From the NCBI GenBank assembly GCA_964428475.1, contig CAYRYO010000006.1:1-61523 (forward strand): a stretch of 61,523 nucleotides of DNA. The letters are read 5' to 3'. Shown here piece after piece: positions 40,210 to 50,182 of this stretch (positions are counted from its first letter, which is position 1; the number at the start of each line of letters is the position of its first letter). This DNA is from JARICQ01 sp964428475. GTDB taxonomy: Bacteria; Bacillota; Clostridia; Tissierellales; Tissierellaceae. A program made the position numbers and the translations under genes. The notes under the pieces are model-generated. The model was not told the origin of the DNA. It did no database searches and saw nothing but the letters and a program-made list of their open reading frames with translations.

Positions 40210-40949
40210 AGTTTCACCTCATCAAATTTAATAGCGACAACTGTAATATTATCTAATCCACCTTTTTTATTTGCCATGGTAGTTAGTATTTCACATGCCA
40301 TTTGAATTTCATTTTCCCTATTAAATACTTCATTTATTTCTTCTTCATCTAACATATTAAAAAGACCATCACTGCACAATAATAGGATATCCCCTATTTT
40401 ATATTTCACTTCAATTATATCGATTTGAATTGTACTACTAGATCCAACAGCTCTAGTTATCACATTTTTCTTTGGATGGCTTTTAGCTTCTTCAAGAGTT
40501 ATACTTCCATTTTTCAATAGCTCATTTATATAGCTATGATCTTCTGTAATTTGGATTATATTGCCATTTTCTATTATATATGCCCTACTATCCCCCACAT
40601 GTCCTATTAATATATTATCCTTAAATATGTATGCTAAAGTTAGAGTTGTTCCCATACCTTTACATTCTTTCATCTCTAAAGATTTTAAATAGATATTTAT
40701 ATTTGCCTTTTCTATAGATCCTTTAATAAGTCTTAATATATCATCCTTATTATCTAGTTCTTTTCCTGAATTTATAAAATTTTCTTTTATTATTTCCAAT
40801 GCCATAGAACTAGCTAGCTCCCCACATCTATGACCACCCATGCCATCCGCTACAATATATAATTCTAGTTCATTTTCTTTAGAAATATAGTATGCATCTT
40901 GATTTTTATCTCTTATTTTTCCTATATCTGATAATGCACCTTTGCCCAT
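40206..40949 (-). CDS. prpC: PP2C-family protein phosphatase PrpC/Stp
   Basis: 247 residues. Reverses phosphorylation by PrkC. Metal-binding PPM motifs: GKIRDKNQDAYYIS, YIVADGMGGHRCGELAS, GHVGDSRAYII, TRAVGSS, LLLCSDGLFNML and KGGLDNITVVAIKF. ATG with GAGGTGATATA upstream. It ends in TGA overlapping the prkC ATG, so the kinase and phosphatase are made in a fixed ratio. Confidence 0.96.
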   Translation of the reverse strand: MGKGALSDIGKIRDKNQDAYYISKENELELYIVADGMGGHRCGELASSMALEIIKENFINSGKELDNKDDILRLIKGSIEKANINIYLKSLEMKECKGMGTTLTLAYIFKDNILIGHVGDSRAYIIENGNIIQITEDHSYINELLKNGSITLEEAKSHPKKNVITRAVGSSSTIQIDIIEVKYKIGDILLLCSDGLFNMLDEEEINEVFNRENEIQMACEILTTMANKKGGLDNITVVAIKFDEVKL

Positions 40950-40972
40950 TATATCACCTCACAAGGGAATAT

Positions 40973-42004
40973 TTATTTAATCACTGATCTCCTAAGTTGT
41001 CCACATGATGCACTTATATCTGCACCCATTTCTCTTCTAACAGTAACATCAATATTTCTCTTTCTTAAACTATTTTCAAATTCATCAATATTAGATTTAC
41101 TTGGTCTATCCTTTTGATACTCTTTTATTGGATTTAGTGGGATTAAATTTACATGACTATTGATACCTCTTAATAGTCTAGCTATTTCTTTGGCATCTCT
41201 GTCCCCATCATTTACTCCATCAATCAGTGTATATTCAAAAGTTATTCTCCTGCTATTTTTGCTATCATAATATCTACATGCCTCTAGTATCTCTGAAATA
41301 GAATACTTATTGGAAATTGGCATTATCTCTTTTCTCTCTTTATCAAATGCTGAATGCAAAGAAATTGAAAGGGTTACAGGTATATTTTCATCTGCTAATT
41401 CGTATATTTTAGGGACTATCCCACATGTAGAAATAGTTATTCCCCTGTAACTTATGTTATGTGCCATTTCATCATGAATTATCTTTAAAAATTTTACAGT
41501 GTTTTCATAATTATCAAGAGGTTCTCCACTTCCCATTAAAACTATATTTGAAATACTTATATTTTGATCATTTTCTATCATATAAACTTGATTTAACATC
41601 TCAGCAGGGGTTAAGTTTCTGATAAGACCTTCCTTTGTCGATGCACAAAATGAGCATCCCATCTTACAGCCCACTTGTGTAGATATACATATTGTAGTTC
41701 CATGCTTGTATTCCATAGATACAGATTCTATTATATTCTCATCCTCTAGTGAAAATAGATACTTTTTTGTTGAATCAATTTTAGAATCAAATCTTTTAAA
41801 TATTTTTATTTGATTTATATCTGCATCTAGTTTTAATTTTTTTCTCAATACTTCAGGCAATACATTTAAATCATCTATATCCCATTTATTATGTTTATGA
41901 AAATAAGTAAACATTTGATTTGCTCGATATTTCTTCTCACCTATAGACTCCATATAATTCTTTAAATCAATTAATGTCATACTATTTAATTCTTTCTTTT
42001 CCAA
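40973..42004 (-). CDS. rlmN: Dual-specificity 23S rRNA A2503 / tRNA A37 methyltransferase RlmN
   Basis: 343 residues. Radical SAM enzyme that installs 2-methyladenine. CX3CX2C motif CKMGCSFC in STQVGCKMGCSFCASTKEGL (about 108-127); GSGEPLDNYENTVKFLKIIH, SISLHSAFDKERKEIMP, and the C-terminal catalytic cysteine in ISASCGQLRR. TTG at 42004 is the likely start, 7 bases after GAGG; the next Met is eight residues in. Between rsmB and prpC, the usual order. Confidence 0.95.
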   Translation of the reverse strand: MEKKELNSMTLIDLKNYMESIGEKKYRANQMFTYFHKHNKWDIDDLNVLPEVLRKKLKLDADINQIKIFKRFDSKIDSTKKYLFSLEDENIIESVSMEYKHGTTICISTQVGCKMGCSFCASTKEGLIRNLTPAEMLNQVYMIENDQNISISNIVLMGSGEPLDNYENTVKFLKIIHDEMAHNISYRGITISTCGIVPKIYELADENIPVTLSISLHSAFDKERKEIMPISNKYSISEILEACRYYDSKNSRRITFEYTLIDGVNDGDRDAKEIARLLRGINSHVNLIPLNPIKEYQKDRPSKSNIDEFENSLRKRNIDVTVRREMGADISASCGQLRRSVIK

Positions 42005-42061
42005 TTCATCACCTCATGTTTATATACATTATACTATTATACATAATTATAATCTAGGTAT

Positions 42062-43405
42062 TTATCTTTCTTTCTTCATTTTTGCTATGAAAAATCCATC
42101 TGTGCCATGAATATTTGGATATAACTCAATATATCCATCTTTTATAGTAAGCATATCTGTAGCATTATTTATATCTTCTCTTATATTTACAATAGTAAAA
42201 TTAGAATTTTGGTTTAAAAACTTGTTTATTATATCTAAATTTTCAGCTTTACCAATTGTACATGTACTATAAATTAAAATTCCACCAACCTTTAGGTATT
42301 CTTTTACAGTATTTAATATTTTAAATTGCAAAGATGAAAGACTATCAATATCATCTTGTGATTTATTTCTTTTTATTTCAGGTTTTCTTCTTATAAGCCC
42401 GAGTCCTGAACAAGGGGCATCTACCAATATATAATCGACAGAGTTTATGAGAGAACTGTCTAAATCAAGAGCATCATATAATTCAGTTTTTATTATATCT
42501 GTTCCCAATCTATCGCTATTTTCACGTATCAAATTTAATTTATGCTCATGTATATCTCTGCTTATCACCTTCCCTTTATTTTTCATCTTCTGTGCTATAT
42601 GAAGTGATTTACCCCCAGGAGCACTGCAAACATCAATTACAATACTTCCTGACTTAGGATTCATTATTTGAGCTACTAGAGCACTGCTCTCGTCTTGAAT
42701 AGTAAACTCTCCATCAATAAACTCTTCAATTTTAGAAATCCTAAAAGGGTTTTCAATAATTAACGTGTCTTCCGAATATTTGCCCTCATTAATATTAAAC
42801 CCTTTTTTTTCTAGTTTGTTTTTTAAGTCTGCTTTATTTGTCTTTAAATTATTTACAGTTATATTTAAGCTTGGTTTCTCATTATTAGCTTTACATAATT
42901 CTTTTGTAAATTCAATGCCATATTCTCCTATCCACTTATTTGCCATCCACTCTGGATGAGAGTATTTTATTGAAATTCGTTTTGCAGGATCTTCTATATT
43001 TATATCTTTAAATTCATCTTCATTTCTACTTATATTTCTAAGCATTCCATTTACATATCCAACGCTTCCCTTGTTGCCATGTTTTTTAGCTAGTATAACT
43101 GACTCATTTACTGCTGCTGCACTTGGAACACTATCCATAAATAAAATTTGATAAATTCCCATTTTTAATATTATGATTATTTTCTTGTGTATTTTTTTCA
43201 TCTTAATTTTAGATGCCTTAGAGATTATATATTCTAAAAAAATATCATTTTCTAATACCCCATAGGCCATTTCTCTAATGAAGTTTTGTTTTCTCTTATC
43301 ATCCTCATCTCTTAGATGCCTTTCCATTGCAATGTTTGAAAATGCTCCATTATTATATATATCATTTAATACGCTAAAAGTAATTTCTCTTTCTGTTTTA
43401 CTCAT
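42062..43405 (-). CDS. rsmB: 16S rRNA (cytosine-967-C5)-methyltransferase RsmB
   Basis: 447 residues. N-terminal NusB-like RNA-binding domain (about 1-140; REITFSVLNDIYNNGAFSNI), then a SAM domain: VIDVCSAPGGKSLHIAQKM (about 260-278), VDAPCSGLGLIRRKPEIKR with one catalytic cysteine, and YSTCTIGKAENLDII with the other. ATG with AGGAGT upstream. Follows yugP across a terminator. Confidence 0.95.
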   Translation of the reverse strand: MSKTEREITFSVLNDIYNNGAFSNIAMERHLRDEDDKRKQNFIREMAYGVLENDIFLEYIISKASKIKMKKIHKKIIIILKMGIYQILFMDSVPSAAAVNESVILAKKHGNKGSVGYVNGMLRNISRNEDEFKDINIEDPAKRISIKYSHPEWMANKWIGEYGIEFTKELCKANNEKPSLNITVNNLKTNKADLKNKLEKKGFNINEGKYSEDTLIIENPFRISKIEEFIDGEFTIQDESSALVAQIMNPKSGSIVIDVCSAPGGKSLHIAQKMKNKGKVISRDIHEHKLNLIRENSDRLGTDIIKTELYDALDLDSSLINSVDYILVDAPCSGLGLIRRKPEIKRNKSQDDIDSLSSLQFKILNTVKEYLKVGGILIYSTCTIGKAENLDIINKFLNQNSNFTIVNIREDINNATDMLTIKDGYIELYPNIHGTDGFFIAKMKKER

Positions 43406-43439
43406 CTTTTCACTCCTATGCCTTATAATAATTAAATAA

Positions 43440-43459
43440 AAAGGGAGTTTCCTCCCTTT
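43440..43459 (-). terminator. Terminator after yugP
   Basis: 8-base perfect arms AAAGGGAG / CTCCCTTT, 4-base loop (GAAA on the minus strand), then TTTATTT. It follows the yugP stop by about 4 bases. Confidence 0.8.
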
Positions 43460-43462
43460 CCT

Positions 43463-44155
43463 TTAGTCTCTACTCCTTGTAAAAGTTAATAATCTTAAAA
43501 GCTGGCCTAAAGCTACTAATGTTGCGGCAACATAAGTTAATGCAGCGGCATCAAGTACCTTTTTGGCAGGTCTAATATTCTCTCTTGGCATTAGACCATC
43601 TTCCAATTGCAAAAGAGCTCTCTTGCTCGCATTAAACTCTACAGGCAAAGTAATTATTTGGAATAATACTACTGACATAAACATCATAATACCTATTTCT
43701 ATAAAAAGTGGTGATATTAAAAATCCTATTGCTATAAATATCCAAACAAGATTAGATCCAATATTTGCTATGGGAGCAATATTATTCCTAAGGATTAATG
43801 GAAAATATCCTTGTGAATGCTGGATTGCATGCCCTACCTCATGAGCCGCAACACTTAAAGAAGCTATACTACTACCTCCATATACAGAAGTAGATAAACT
43901 TAATTCTCTTGTTCTTGGATTGTAGTGATCTGTTAACTTTCCTGATATTTGTCTTATTGCTACACTTTGAAGTCCATTTCTATCCAATATTATTCTCGCT
44001 ACTTCAGCCCCAGTATATCCAGTTCCACTTGATACTTTTGAATATTTACTAAATGCTGAATTGATTTTCATCTGAGCAACCCCCGCCAATACCATAGCTG
44101 GCAAAACAAATATAAACCAAGAACCATAATAACCTAAATTGCCAAAATCAATCAT
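43463..44155 (-). CDS. yugP: YugP family zinc metallopeptidase (membrane)
   Basis: 230 residues. An N-terminal membrane segment (about 9-28), the zinc motif HEVGH in SVAAHEVGHAIQHSQGYFPL (about 102-121), and two or three further hydrophobic segments (about 130-175 and 205-222). Widespread in Firmicutes; no substrate is established. Placed between fmt and rsmB, as in many Clostridia. Its gene is 18 bases downstream of fmt. Confidence 0.9.
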   Translation of the reverse strand: MIDFGNLGYYGSWFIFVLPAMVLAGVAQMKINSAFSKYSKVSSGTGYTGAEVARIILDRNGLQSVAIRQISGKLTDHYNPRTRELSLSTSVYGGSSIASLSVAAHEVGHAIQHSQGYFPLILRNNIAPIANIGSNLVWIFIAIGFLISPLFIEIGIMMFMSVVLFQIITLPVEFNASKRALLQLEDGLMPRENIRPAKKVLDAAALTYVAATLVALGQLLRLLTFTRSRD

Positions 44156-44173
44156 ATTTATTCTCCTTCCTAG

Positions 44174-45118
44174 TTATCTTAGAATTATCCCTATTTCAAC
44201 AGAATTTCCTTTTAAAAATTCACTTGTCTCCATCTTTCTTTTTCCGGGAAACTGAAGCTCTTCTATTTTTAGTGTTCCTTTTTTTATTTTTACATATATT
44301 CCATCATGAGTAATTTTTACAATTTCACCATTTATACCATCATAGTCTTTATCACTTAAACTCGCCTTGTGAATTTTTATTATATCTTCTTTGTATCTAG
44401 TATATGCTGATGGCCAGGGTTTCAAACCTCTTATTAAATTGATTATATTGTTGCCATTCATATTCCAATCAATAATCCCCATTTCTTTACTTAACATAGT
44501 AGCATAACTTGATTTAGAATGATCCTGAGGAATTTTCTGTAAATTCCCCTTGAATATCTGGTCAAGTGCCTCCACTATTAAATTTGAACCTAAGTCTGCT
44601 AACTTATCATGAATATCTTCAGTGGTATCTTCTTTATCTATTATTATAGGGCTACTTATGATCATATCTCCAGTGTCTAAGCCTTCTTCCATTTCCATAA
44701 TAGTCACCCCAGTTTCATTTTCTCCATTTATGATTACCCAGTTAATTGGCGCAGCTCCTCTGTATTTTGGAAGCAATGAAGCGTGAACATTGTAACATCC
44801 ATATTTAGGCATATTTAAAATATCTTTTTTTAGTATCTGACCATATGCAACTACCACTATAAAATCTGGATTTATTTCATAAAGTAGTTTTTTTGTTTCA
44901 TCACTATTTATACTATCTGGTTGAAGCACTTTAATGCCAAGCTCCAATGCTTTTTGCTTTATAGGTGTATATTGAAGTTTTTTCCCTCTTCCTCTTTTTT
45001 TATCCTTTTGTGTGATAACTGCTTCAATGGAATATCCAGCATTGTAAATAGAGTTTAATGAAGGAACTGCAAAATCTGGCGTACCCATAAAGACAACCTT
45101 TATCTTACTCTCTTCCAT
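44174..45118 (-). CDS. fmt: Methionyl-tRNA formyltransferase
   Basis: 314 residues from the ATG at 45118. Formylates initiator Met-tRNA. KVVFMGTPDFAVPSLNSIYN at the start, KRGRGKKLQYTPIKQKALEL, CYNVHASLLPKYRGAAPINW with the catalytic HxSLLP motif, and TGVTIMEMEEGLDTGDMI. The C-terminal tRNA-binding domain follows. A second ATG nine bases earlier is possible. The 5' end overlaps def by 14 bases; deformylase and formylase genes are commonly coupled. Confidence 0.96.
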   Translation of the reverse strand: MEESKIKVVFMGTPDFAVPSLNSIYNAGYSIEAVITQKDKKRGRGKKLQYTPIKQKALELGIKVLQPDSINSDETKKLLYEINPDFIVVVAYGQILKKDILNMPKYGCYNVHASLLPKYRGAAPINWVIINGENETGVTIMEMEEGLDTGDMIISSPIIIDKEDTTEDIHDKLADLGSNLIVEALDQIFKGNLQKIPQDHSKSSYATMLSKEMGIIDWNMNGNNIINLIRGLKPWPSAYTRYKEDIIKIHKASLSDKDYDGINGEIVKITHDGIYVKIKKGTLKIEELQFPGKRKMETSEFLKGNSVEIGIILR

Positions 45119-45584
45119 CTTCTTCATCCTCTTCTATTTCAATTTCTTCTATTATCTTATCTATATAAAGTATCCCTTCTAAATGATCTATTTCGTGGCA
45201 TATAGCTCTTGCGAGTAGCCCGGTGCCTTCTAACAACTTATCGTGTCCATTAATATCTTTATATTTTATTTTTACTCTTTCTGGCCTCTTTACAGTGCCT
45301 GATCTGCCAGGAACTGACAAGCATCCTTCAATATCTATCTTTTCCCCTTCTTGTTCAACTATAATTGGATTGATAATTTTTATAGGTCCTTCTCCTATAT
45401 CTATAACAACAACTCTCCTAAGAACACCTATCTGGGGTGCAGCTAATCCCACACCATCTTCATAATTCATAGTCTCTACCATATCATCTAACAGAACTTT
45501 AATCCTATCTGTCACATCTCCTATTTCCTTTGATTTTTTCCTAAGAATTGGATCATCTGATAATCTAATTTTTCTGAGTGCCAT
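45105..45584 (-). CDS. def: Peptide deformylase
   Basis: 159 residues. Removes the formyl group from new proteins. The three metal-site motifs are intact: GVGLAAPQ (about 45-52), EGCLSVPG (about 86-93) and HEIDHLEG (about 130-137). The C-terminus is unusually acidic (EEIEIEEDEEDGRE). ATG with AGGAGG upstream. Overlaps fmt by 14 bases and follows priA by 12. Confidence 0.97.
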   Translation of the reverse strand: MALRKIRLSDDPILRKKSKEIGDVTDRIKVLLDDMVETMNYEDGVGLAAPQIGVLRRVVVIDIGEGPIKIINPIIVEQEGEKIDIEGCLSVPGRSGTVKRPERVKIKYKDINGHDKLLEGTGLLARAICHEIDHLEGILYIDKIIEEIEIEEDEEDGRE

Positions 45585-45596
45585 TTTTTATTCCTC

Positions 45597-48065
45597 CTAT
45601 AATATAGAATTTGGATTAATATCTATACTTATCTTAATATCTTTTATATTCAAATTATATTCATTTTGTATTAATACCCTTTTTAATATAGATTTAAAAC
45701 TATCCATGTTTTGTTTTTCTGTTTTTAAAATAATATGCCATCTGTAATTATTTTTTATTTTTTCCAAAGGCGCTGGATTAGGTCCTATTATATAGTCTTT
45801 TTTATCCTTTTCATCTATATCTACAGCTTCCTTATATATTAATTTGTAGATATTGTGAGCTAAGGACTTTACTTGTTTTTCATTTTCACCATATAGTAAT
45901 ATGTTTATCATACTACAAAAAGGTGGGTACATAAAGGACTTCCTTAGCTCTATTTCATTCTTATAGAAGGATTTATAATCATGTTCTTTAGATAACACAA
46001 TACTATAATGATCTGGATCGTAAGTTTGAACTATTACTTTTCCTTCACATTCTCCTCTTCCAGATCTTCCCGCAACTTGAGTTATCAGCTGGAATGTTCT
46101 TTCAGGTGCTCTAAAATCAGGCAAATTCAAGGATGTATCAGCGGCAATAACTCCTACTAAAGTTACATCTTTAAAATCTAATCCCTTAGAAATCATCTGT
46201 GTACCTATCAAAATATCTATTTGTTTTTTTTTCATAGATCCAAGTATTCTATCATAGCTACCTTTTTTACTTGTAGTATCGAAGTCCATTCTAGCTACTT
46301 TTGCATCAGGAAACATCTTCTTTGTATATTCCTCTACTTGCTCTGTTCCTACACCAAAATATCTTATATATTTACTCTTACATATAGGACAAATGTGAGG
46401 TGGTGCTATAGATAAACCACAATAATGGCATCTAAGCTTGTCTATATTTCTATGGTATGTCATAGATATATCACAATTATTGCATTTCACCACATATCCA
46501 CACCCTCTACATGACACAAATGTAGAAAATCCTCTTCTATTTAAAAATAATATAGTTTGTTTCTTTTGTTTTAAATTTTCTCCTATGGATTTATATAATT
46601 CACGACTAAACATTGATTTGTTACCATCTTTTAACTCTTCTCTCATATCTATTACATCTACTTTTGGAAGTTCGTAATTATTGACTCTTTGTTCTAATTC
46701 TAAAAGTTTGATATCTCCATTTAAAGATTTATAATAGGATTCTAGCGATGGAGTTGCTGATCCTAGCACTAAAAATGCATCTTCAATATCTACCCTTTTT
46801 GATGCTACATCTATAGTATCGTATTTTGGATTTTGAGAAGCTTTGTAGGTCGACTCATGTTCTTCATCTATTACTATTAGACCCAAATCTTTAAATGGTG
46901 CAAAAACAGCAGAGCGGGCTCCTACCACTATTTTCACTGTTCCATTTTTAATTTTTCTCCATTCATCAAATCTTTCTCCGTAGCTTAGTCTGCTGTGAAT
47001 AACTGCTACTAAATCTCCAAATCTTCCTACAAATCTATCTATAGTTTGAGGAGTAAGCGAAATCTCAGGAACTAATACTATCGATCCCTTCCCTCTTTTA
47101 ATCATAGCTTCTACTAATTGAAGATAAATCTCTGTTTTTCCACTTCCTGTTACTCCTCTAATCAAAAATTTATTGTCTTTATTGTTTTCAAAATTATTAT
47201 ATATATCTTCATATATGTATCTTTGTTCAGAAGAAAGTATATGTTTTTCATATTTTGGTATTTCAATCTTTATTGGATCTCTATTTACTTGTTTTTCATA
47301 TATCTCTATTATACCCTTTTCTTCAAGAGCCCTCACAGTACTTAGTGTAGTGTTTAAGACAGTAGATAACTCTTTAAATGAAATTTCTTTTACGCCGTAT
47401 AAAAATTCAGCTATTTCTCTTTGTTTTTTTGCTCTAGATCCTACTATTTTTTTTATTTCTTCTATATCAATCTCATTATCAACAAATTTCACTTGTTTCT
47501 CATATTTTTTTTCTACTTTAGAATTTATATCTATATAAGTCAATACTACATCTTTATTTTCCATAGAATGCAATATACTGTTTATGCCAGATTGTTTGAC
47601 ATTCATCTTTAATTCTTCGAGAGATACTGTATCTTTCTCTAAAAGATACTCTAATATATTTGTTTCTTCATCTGTTAAATCTTTAATAGAATAATTACCT
47701 TTTAAACTTATAAATGTATTTATCTGTTTAAAATCTCCGGGTGGAAAAATTTGTTTAAAGCACTCTATGTAACTGGATAGATATTCTTCCCTCATCCACA
47801 TACTTAATCTTATTAAACTTTCTGATATTAATGGTTTGTCATCTATTATATCAATGATCTTCTTTAATTTATAGTTTTCATGAAATTCATCTAATATATT
47901 TATAACTACCCCTTTGATTAATTTATTTCCAGCTCCAAATGGTACTATCACTCGCATTCCTATCTTAAGTAAGGCGCTTAAATTACCATCTACTATGTAA
48001 GTAAATGGTCTGTCCACTTTTGAGTTTTTATTATTTATTATTATTTCTGCATATTTTATATTCAA
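45597..48065 (-). CDS. priA: Primosomal replication restart helicase PriA
   Basis: About 822 residues. N-terminal 3'-DNA-binding domain (DRPFTYIVDG, IGMRVIVPFGAGNKLIKGVV), Walker A RGVTGSGKTEIYLQLVEAM (about 304-322), VIDEEHESTYKASQNPKYD, VLGSATPSLESY, zinc-binding pairs CRGCGYVVKCNNC and CHYCG...CPICK, then the helicase C-terminal part (GTQMISKGLDFKDVTLVGVI, QVAGRSGRG). The start is uncertain: TTG at 48065 gives NIKYAEIII like other PriA and has AAGGGA 9 bases away; an ATG at 48074 abuts that site. Confidence 0.94.
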   Translation of the reverse strand: MNIKYAEIIINNKNSKVDRPFTYIVDGNLSALLKIGMRVIVPFGAGNKLIKGVVINILDEFHENYKLKKIIDIIDDKPLISESLIRLSMWMREEYLSSYIECFKQIFPPGDFKQINTFISLKGNYSIKDLTDEETNILEYLLEKDTVSLEELKMNVKQSGINSILHSMENKDVVLTYIDINSKVEKKYEKQVKFVDNEIDIEEIKKIVGSRAKKQREIAEFLYGVKEISFKELSTVLNTTLSTVRALEEKGIIEIYEKQVNRDPIKIEIPKYEKHILSSEQRYIYEDIYNNFENNKDNKFLIRGVTGSGKTEIYLQLVEAMIKRGKGSIVLVPEISLTPQTIDRFVGRFGDLVAVIHSRLSYGERFDEWRKIKNGTVKIVVGARSAVFAPFKDLGLIVIDEEHESTYKASQNPKYDTIDVASKRVDIEDAFLVLGSATPSLESYYKSLNGDIKLLELEQRVNNYELPKVDVIDMREELKDGNKSMFSRELYKSIGENLKQKKQTILFLNRRGFSTFVSCRGCGYVVKCNNCDISMTYHRNIDKLRCHYCGLSIAPPHICPICKSKYIRYFGVGTEQVEEYTKKMFPDAKVARMDFDTTSKKGSYDRILGSMKKKQIDILIGTQMISKGLDFKDVTLVGVIAADTSLNLPDFRAPERTFQLITQVAGRSGRGECEGKVIVQTYDPDHYSIVLSKEHDYKSFYKNEIELRKSFMYPPFCSMINILLYGENEKQVKSLAHNIYKLIYKEAVDIDEKDKKDYIIGPNPAPLEKIKNNYRWHIILKTEKQNMDSFKSILKRVLIQNEYNLNIKDIKISIDINPNSIL

Positions 48066-48094
48066 AGTATTCATTCCCTTGTATAGCAAATTGA

Positions 48095-48118
48095 AAAGCT
48101 AGATTAAAATCTAGCTTT
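48095..48118 (-). terminator. Short hairpin after coaBC
   Basis: 10-base perfect arms AAAGCTAGAT / ATCTAGCTTT and a 4-base loop, overlapping the coaBC stop. The T-run is only four bases, so it is a weak terminator or mRNA 3'-end structure inside a long operon. Confidence 0.5.
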
Positions 48119-49315
48119 AGCATCTAATATATATTTTATCTTATCCAAGATAATACTTGCAACTTCATTTTTATTCATCTTAGGATATTCTACTATATTT
48201 CCATGATTATCAATAATGCTAACTATATTTGTATCTTTATTAAAACCTGCACCTTCCATAGTTATATCATTAGCAACTATAAAGTCTAAATTTTTCTTTT
48301 TTAATTTTTCTTTTGCATATTGATGGAGATTGTTAGTCTCTGCTGCAAATCCTACTACTATTTGATCTTTCTTTTTATTTCCAAAATATTTAGCAATATC
48401 TTGGTTTTTTACATATTTTATATTTAAACTATCTATATCACTTTGTTTTTTTATTTTTTCTTTTGAAATACTCTCAGGCCTATAGTCTGAAGGTGCAGCT
48501 GCTTTTATAAGGACATCCGTATTGTCAAATTTACTTTCAACAGCTTTAAACATATCATCTGTGGTAGTTACATTTATTAGATTTACTCCCTTTGGAGCTT
48601 CTAATGAGCTAGGACCACTTATAAGAACGACTTCTGCTCCTCTACTTACCGCATTTTTTGCAATATTATACCCCATTTTCCCACTGGAGTGATTGCTAAT
48701 ATATCTAACCGGATCTAGGGGTTCTCTAGTCGGTCCTGCAGTGATTATCATCTTTGTTCCCTTTAAATCTTTTTCCATAAAAAAATCTTCTAAATATTCA
48801 ACTATATCTTCAGGTTCAGCCATCTTACCAGAACCATAGTCTCCACAAGCAAGCAAACCTACTGTAGGTTCTATAAATTCATATCCTAGCTTTTTTAATT
48901 TATCTATATTCTCTTGAACTATTGGGTTTTCATACATTTTAGTGTTCATAGCTGCCACAAATATAACCTTTGAAGTGGCTGCCATTACCACAGTAGTTAA
49001 GAGATTATCTGCTATCCCACCTGCCACTTTGCCTATTGTATTCGCACACGCTGGAGCAATTAAAATAACATCTGCCTTTTGAGCAAGTGATATATGTTCT
49101 ACATCTACACGATTTAATAAAGCAAACATCTCAGTATGGACTATATTCTCAGACATAGTCTGAAAAGTCAAAGGAGTGACAAATTCTCTAGCAGCATCTG
49201 TCATTATTACCTCAACATTTGCTCCACGTTTCCTCAATCTACTAACTAAATCAACTGACTTGTATATAGCAATACCACCTGTTACGCCCAATACAATTGT
49301 TTTATTCTTTAACAT
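48104..49315 (-). CDS. coaBC: Bifunctional phosphopantothenoylcysteine decarboxylase/synthetase CoaBC
   Basis: 403 residues. The N-terminal CoaC flavin domain (about 1-180) has VLGVTGGIAIYKSVDLVSRL, HISLAQKADVILIAPACANT and the active-site ACGDYGSGKMAEP loop. The C-terminal CoaB synthetase has IITAGPTREPLDPVRYISNH and SSGKMGYNIAKNAVSRGAEV. Makes phosphopantetheine for CoaD, also in the window. ATG at 49315 with AGGTG upstream; a GTG three codons earlier is less likely. Nine bases after rpoZ. Confidence 0.96.
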   Translation of the reverse strand: MLKNKTIVLGVTGGIAIYKSVDLVSRLRKRGANVEVIMTDAAREFVTPLTFQTMSENIVHTEMFALLNRVDVEHISLAQKADVILIAPACANTIGKVAGGIADNLLTTVVMAATSKVIFVAAMNTKMYENPIVQENIDKLKKLGYEFIEPTVGLLACGDYGSGKMAEPEDIVEYLEDFFMEKDLKGTKMIITAGPTREPLDPVRYISNHSSGKMGYNIAKNAVSRGAEVVLISGPSSLEAPKGVNLINVTTTDDMFKAVESKFDNTDVLIKAAAPSDYRPESISKEKIKKQSDIDSLNIKYVKNQDIAKYFGNKKKDQIVVGFAAETNNLHQYAKEKLKKKNLDFIVANDITMEGAGFNKDTNIVSIIDNHGNIVEYPKMNKNEVASIILDKIKYILDAKARF

Positions 49316-49324
49316 ATTTATCAC

Positions 49325-49552
49325 CTACTTAATACTATCTTCATTTGCTAATCTTCTATAAGTAATCTTATCTGCCATTATTTCTTCTAATGCTATGCTA
49401 ACAGGCTTCTTTGAATCAGTTTCTACCAAAGATTCTTCACCTTCTATTATTTTTCTAGCTCTCTTTGAAGCTAATATCACAAGTGTGTACCTACTATCTC
49501 CTCTTTCAGCCAATTCTCTAAATGAAGGATTTAACATATTATATTCTATCAT
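49325..49552 (-). CDS. rpoZ: RNA polymerase omega subunit
   Basis: 75 residues. RYTLVILASKRARKIIEGEE and KPVSIALEEIMADKITYR are the omega signatures; the length is near the Firmicute norm. ATG at 49552 with GGGAG 8 bases upstream. Lies 1 base after gmk, the conserved remA-gmk-rpoZ-coaBC order. Confidence 0.95.
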   Translation of the reverse strand: MIEYNMLNPSFRELAERGDSRYTLVILASKRARKIIEGEESLVETDSKKPVSIALEEIMADKITYRRLANEDSIK

Positions 49553-49553
49553 A

Positions 49554-50162
49554 TCAATCTCTCCCTAAAATTTCATTTTTTAAATTTGAATATCTTTTAA
49601 CCCTAAGTCTTTCTGCTCTAATTATTGATTCTATATCTTCTACAGCTTTTTCAATTTTATCATTTATTACAAAATAGTCGTATTTACCTAGAAATTCTAT
49701 TTCTTTAAATGCATTTTTATATCTTCTCTCTATATCTTCAGTTGATTCCGTTCCTCTTTTTATTATTCTATTTTTAAGCTCTTCCATGGTTGGTGGTAAT
49801 AAAAATATAAACACTGCTTCCGAATAGTTTTTCTTTATTTGAAGTGCACCTTGGACATCTATCTCTAGTAGTACTATTTCACCCTTTTCCACTTGATCTA
49901 TAACAAAGTCTTTAGGTGTACCATAGTAATTTGTGTGAACATGTGCATATTCTAAAAACTTGTTGTTTCCTACCATATTTTCAAAATTTTCATTATCAGT
50001 AAAAAAATAATTTACTCCATCTTCTTCCCCGACCCTTGGTTTTCTGGTAGTTGCAGAAATAGAATATATAATATCATCATTTCTCTTAAGCAACTCTTTA
50101 CATGCAGTTCCCTTTCCTGTACCTGCTGGACCAGATATAATAAGCAAAAATCCTTTTGACAT
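49554..50162 (-). CDS. gmk: Guanylate kinase
   Basis: 202 residues. Converts GMP and ATP to GDP and ADP, supplying the GTP pool that CodY reads. P-loop SGPAGTGKGTACKELL (about 10-25), SATTRKPRVGEEDGVNYFF, YGTPKDFVIDQVEKGEIVLL and LEIDVQGALQIKK. ATG with AAGGTGG upstream, 20 bases after remA. Confidence 0.97.
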   Translation of the reverse strand: MSKGFLLIISGPAGTGKGTACKELLKRNDDIIYSISATTRKPRVGEEDGVNYFFTDNENFENMVGNNKFLEYAHVHTNYYGTPKDFVIDQVEKGEIVLLEIDVQGALQIKKNYSEAVFIFLLPPTMEELKNRIIKRGTESTEDIERRYKNAFKEIEFLGKYDYFVINDKIEKAVEDIESIIRAERLRVKRYSNLKNEILGRD

Positions 50163-50182
50163 ATCTAAACACCACCTTTGTA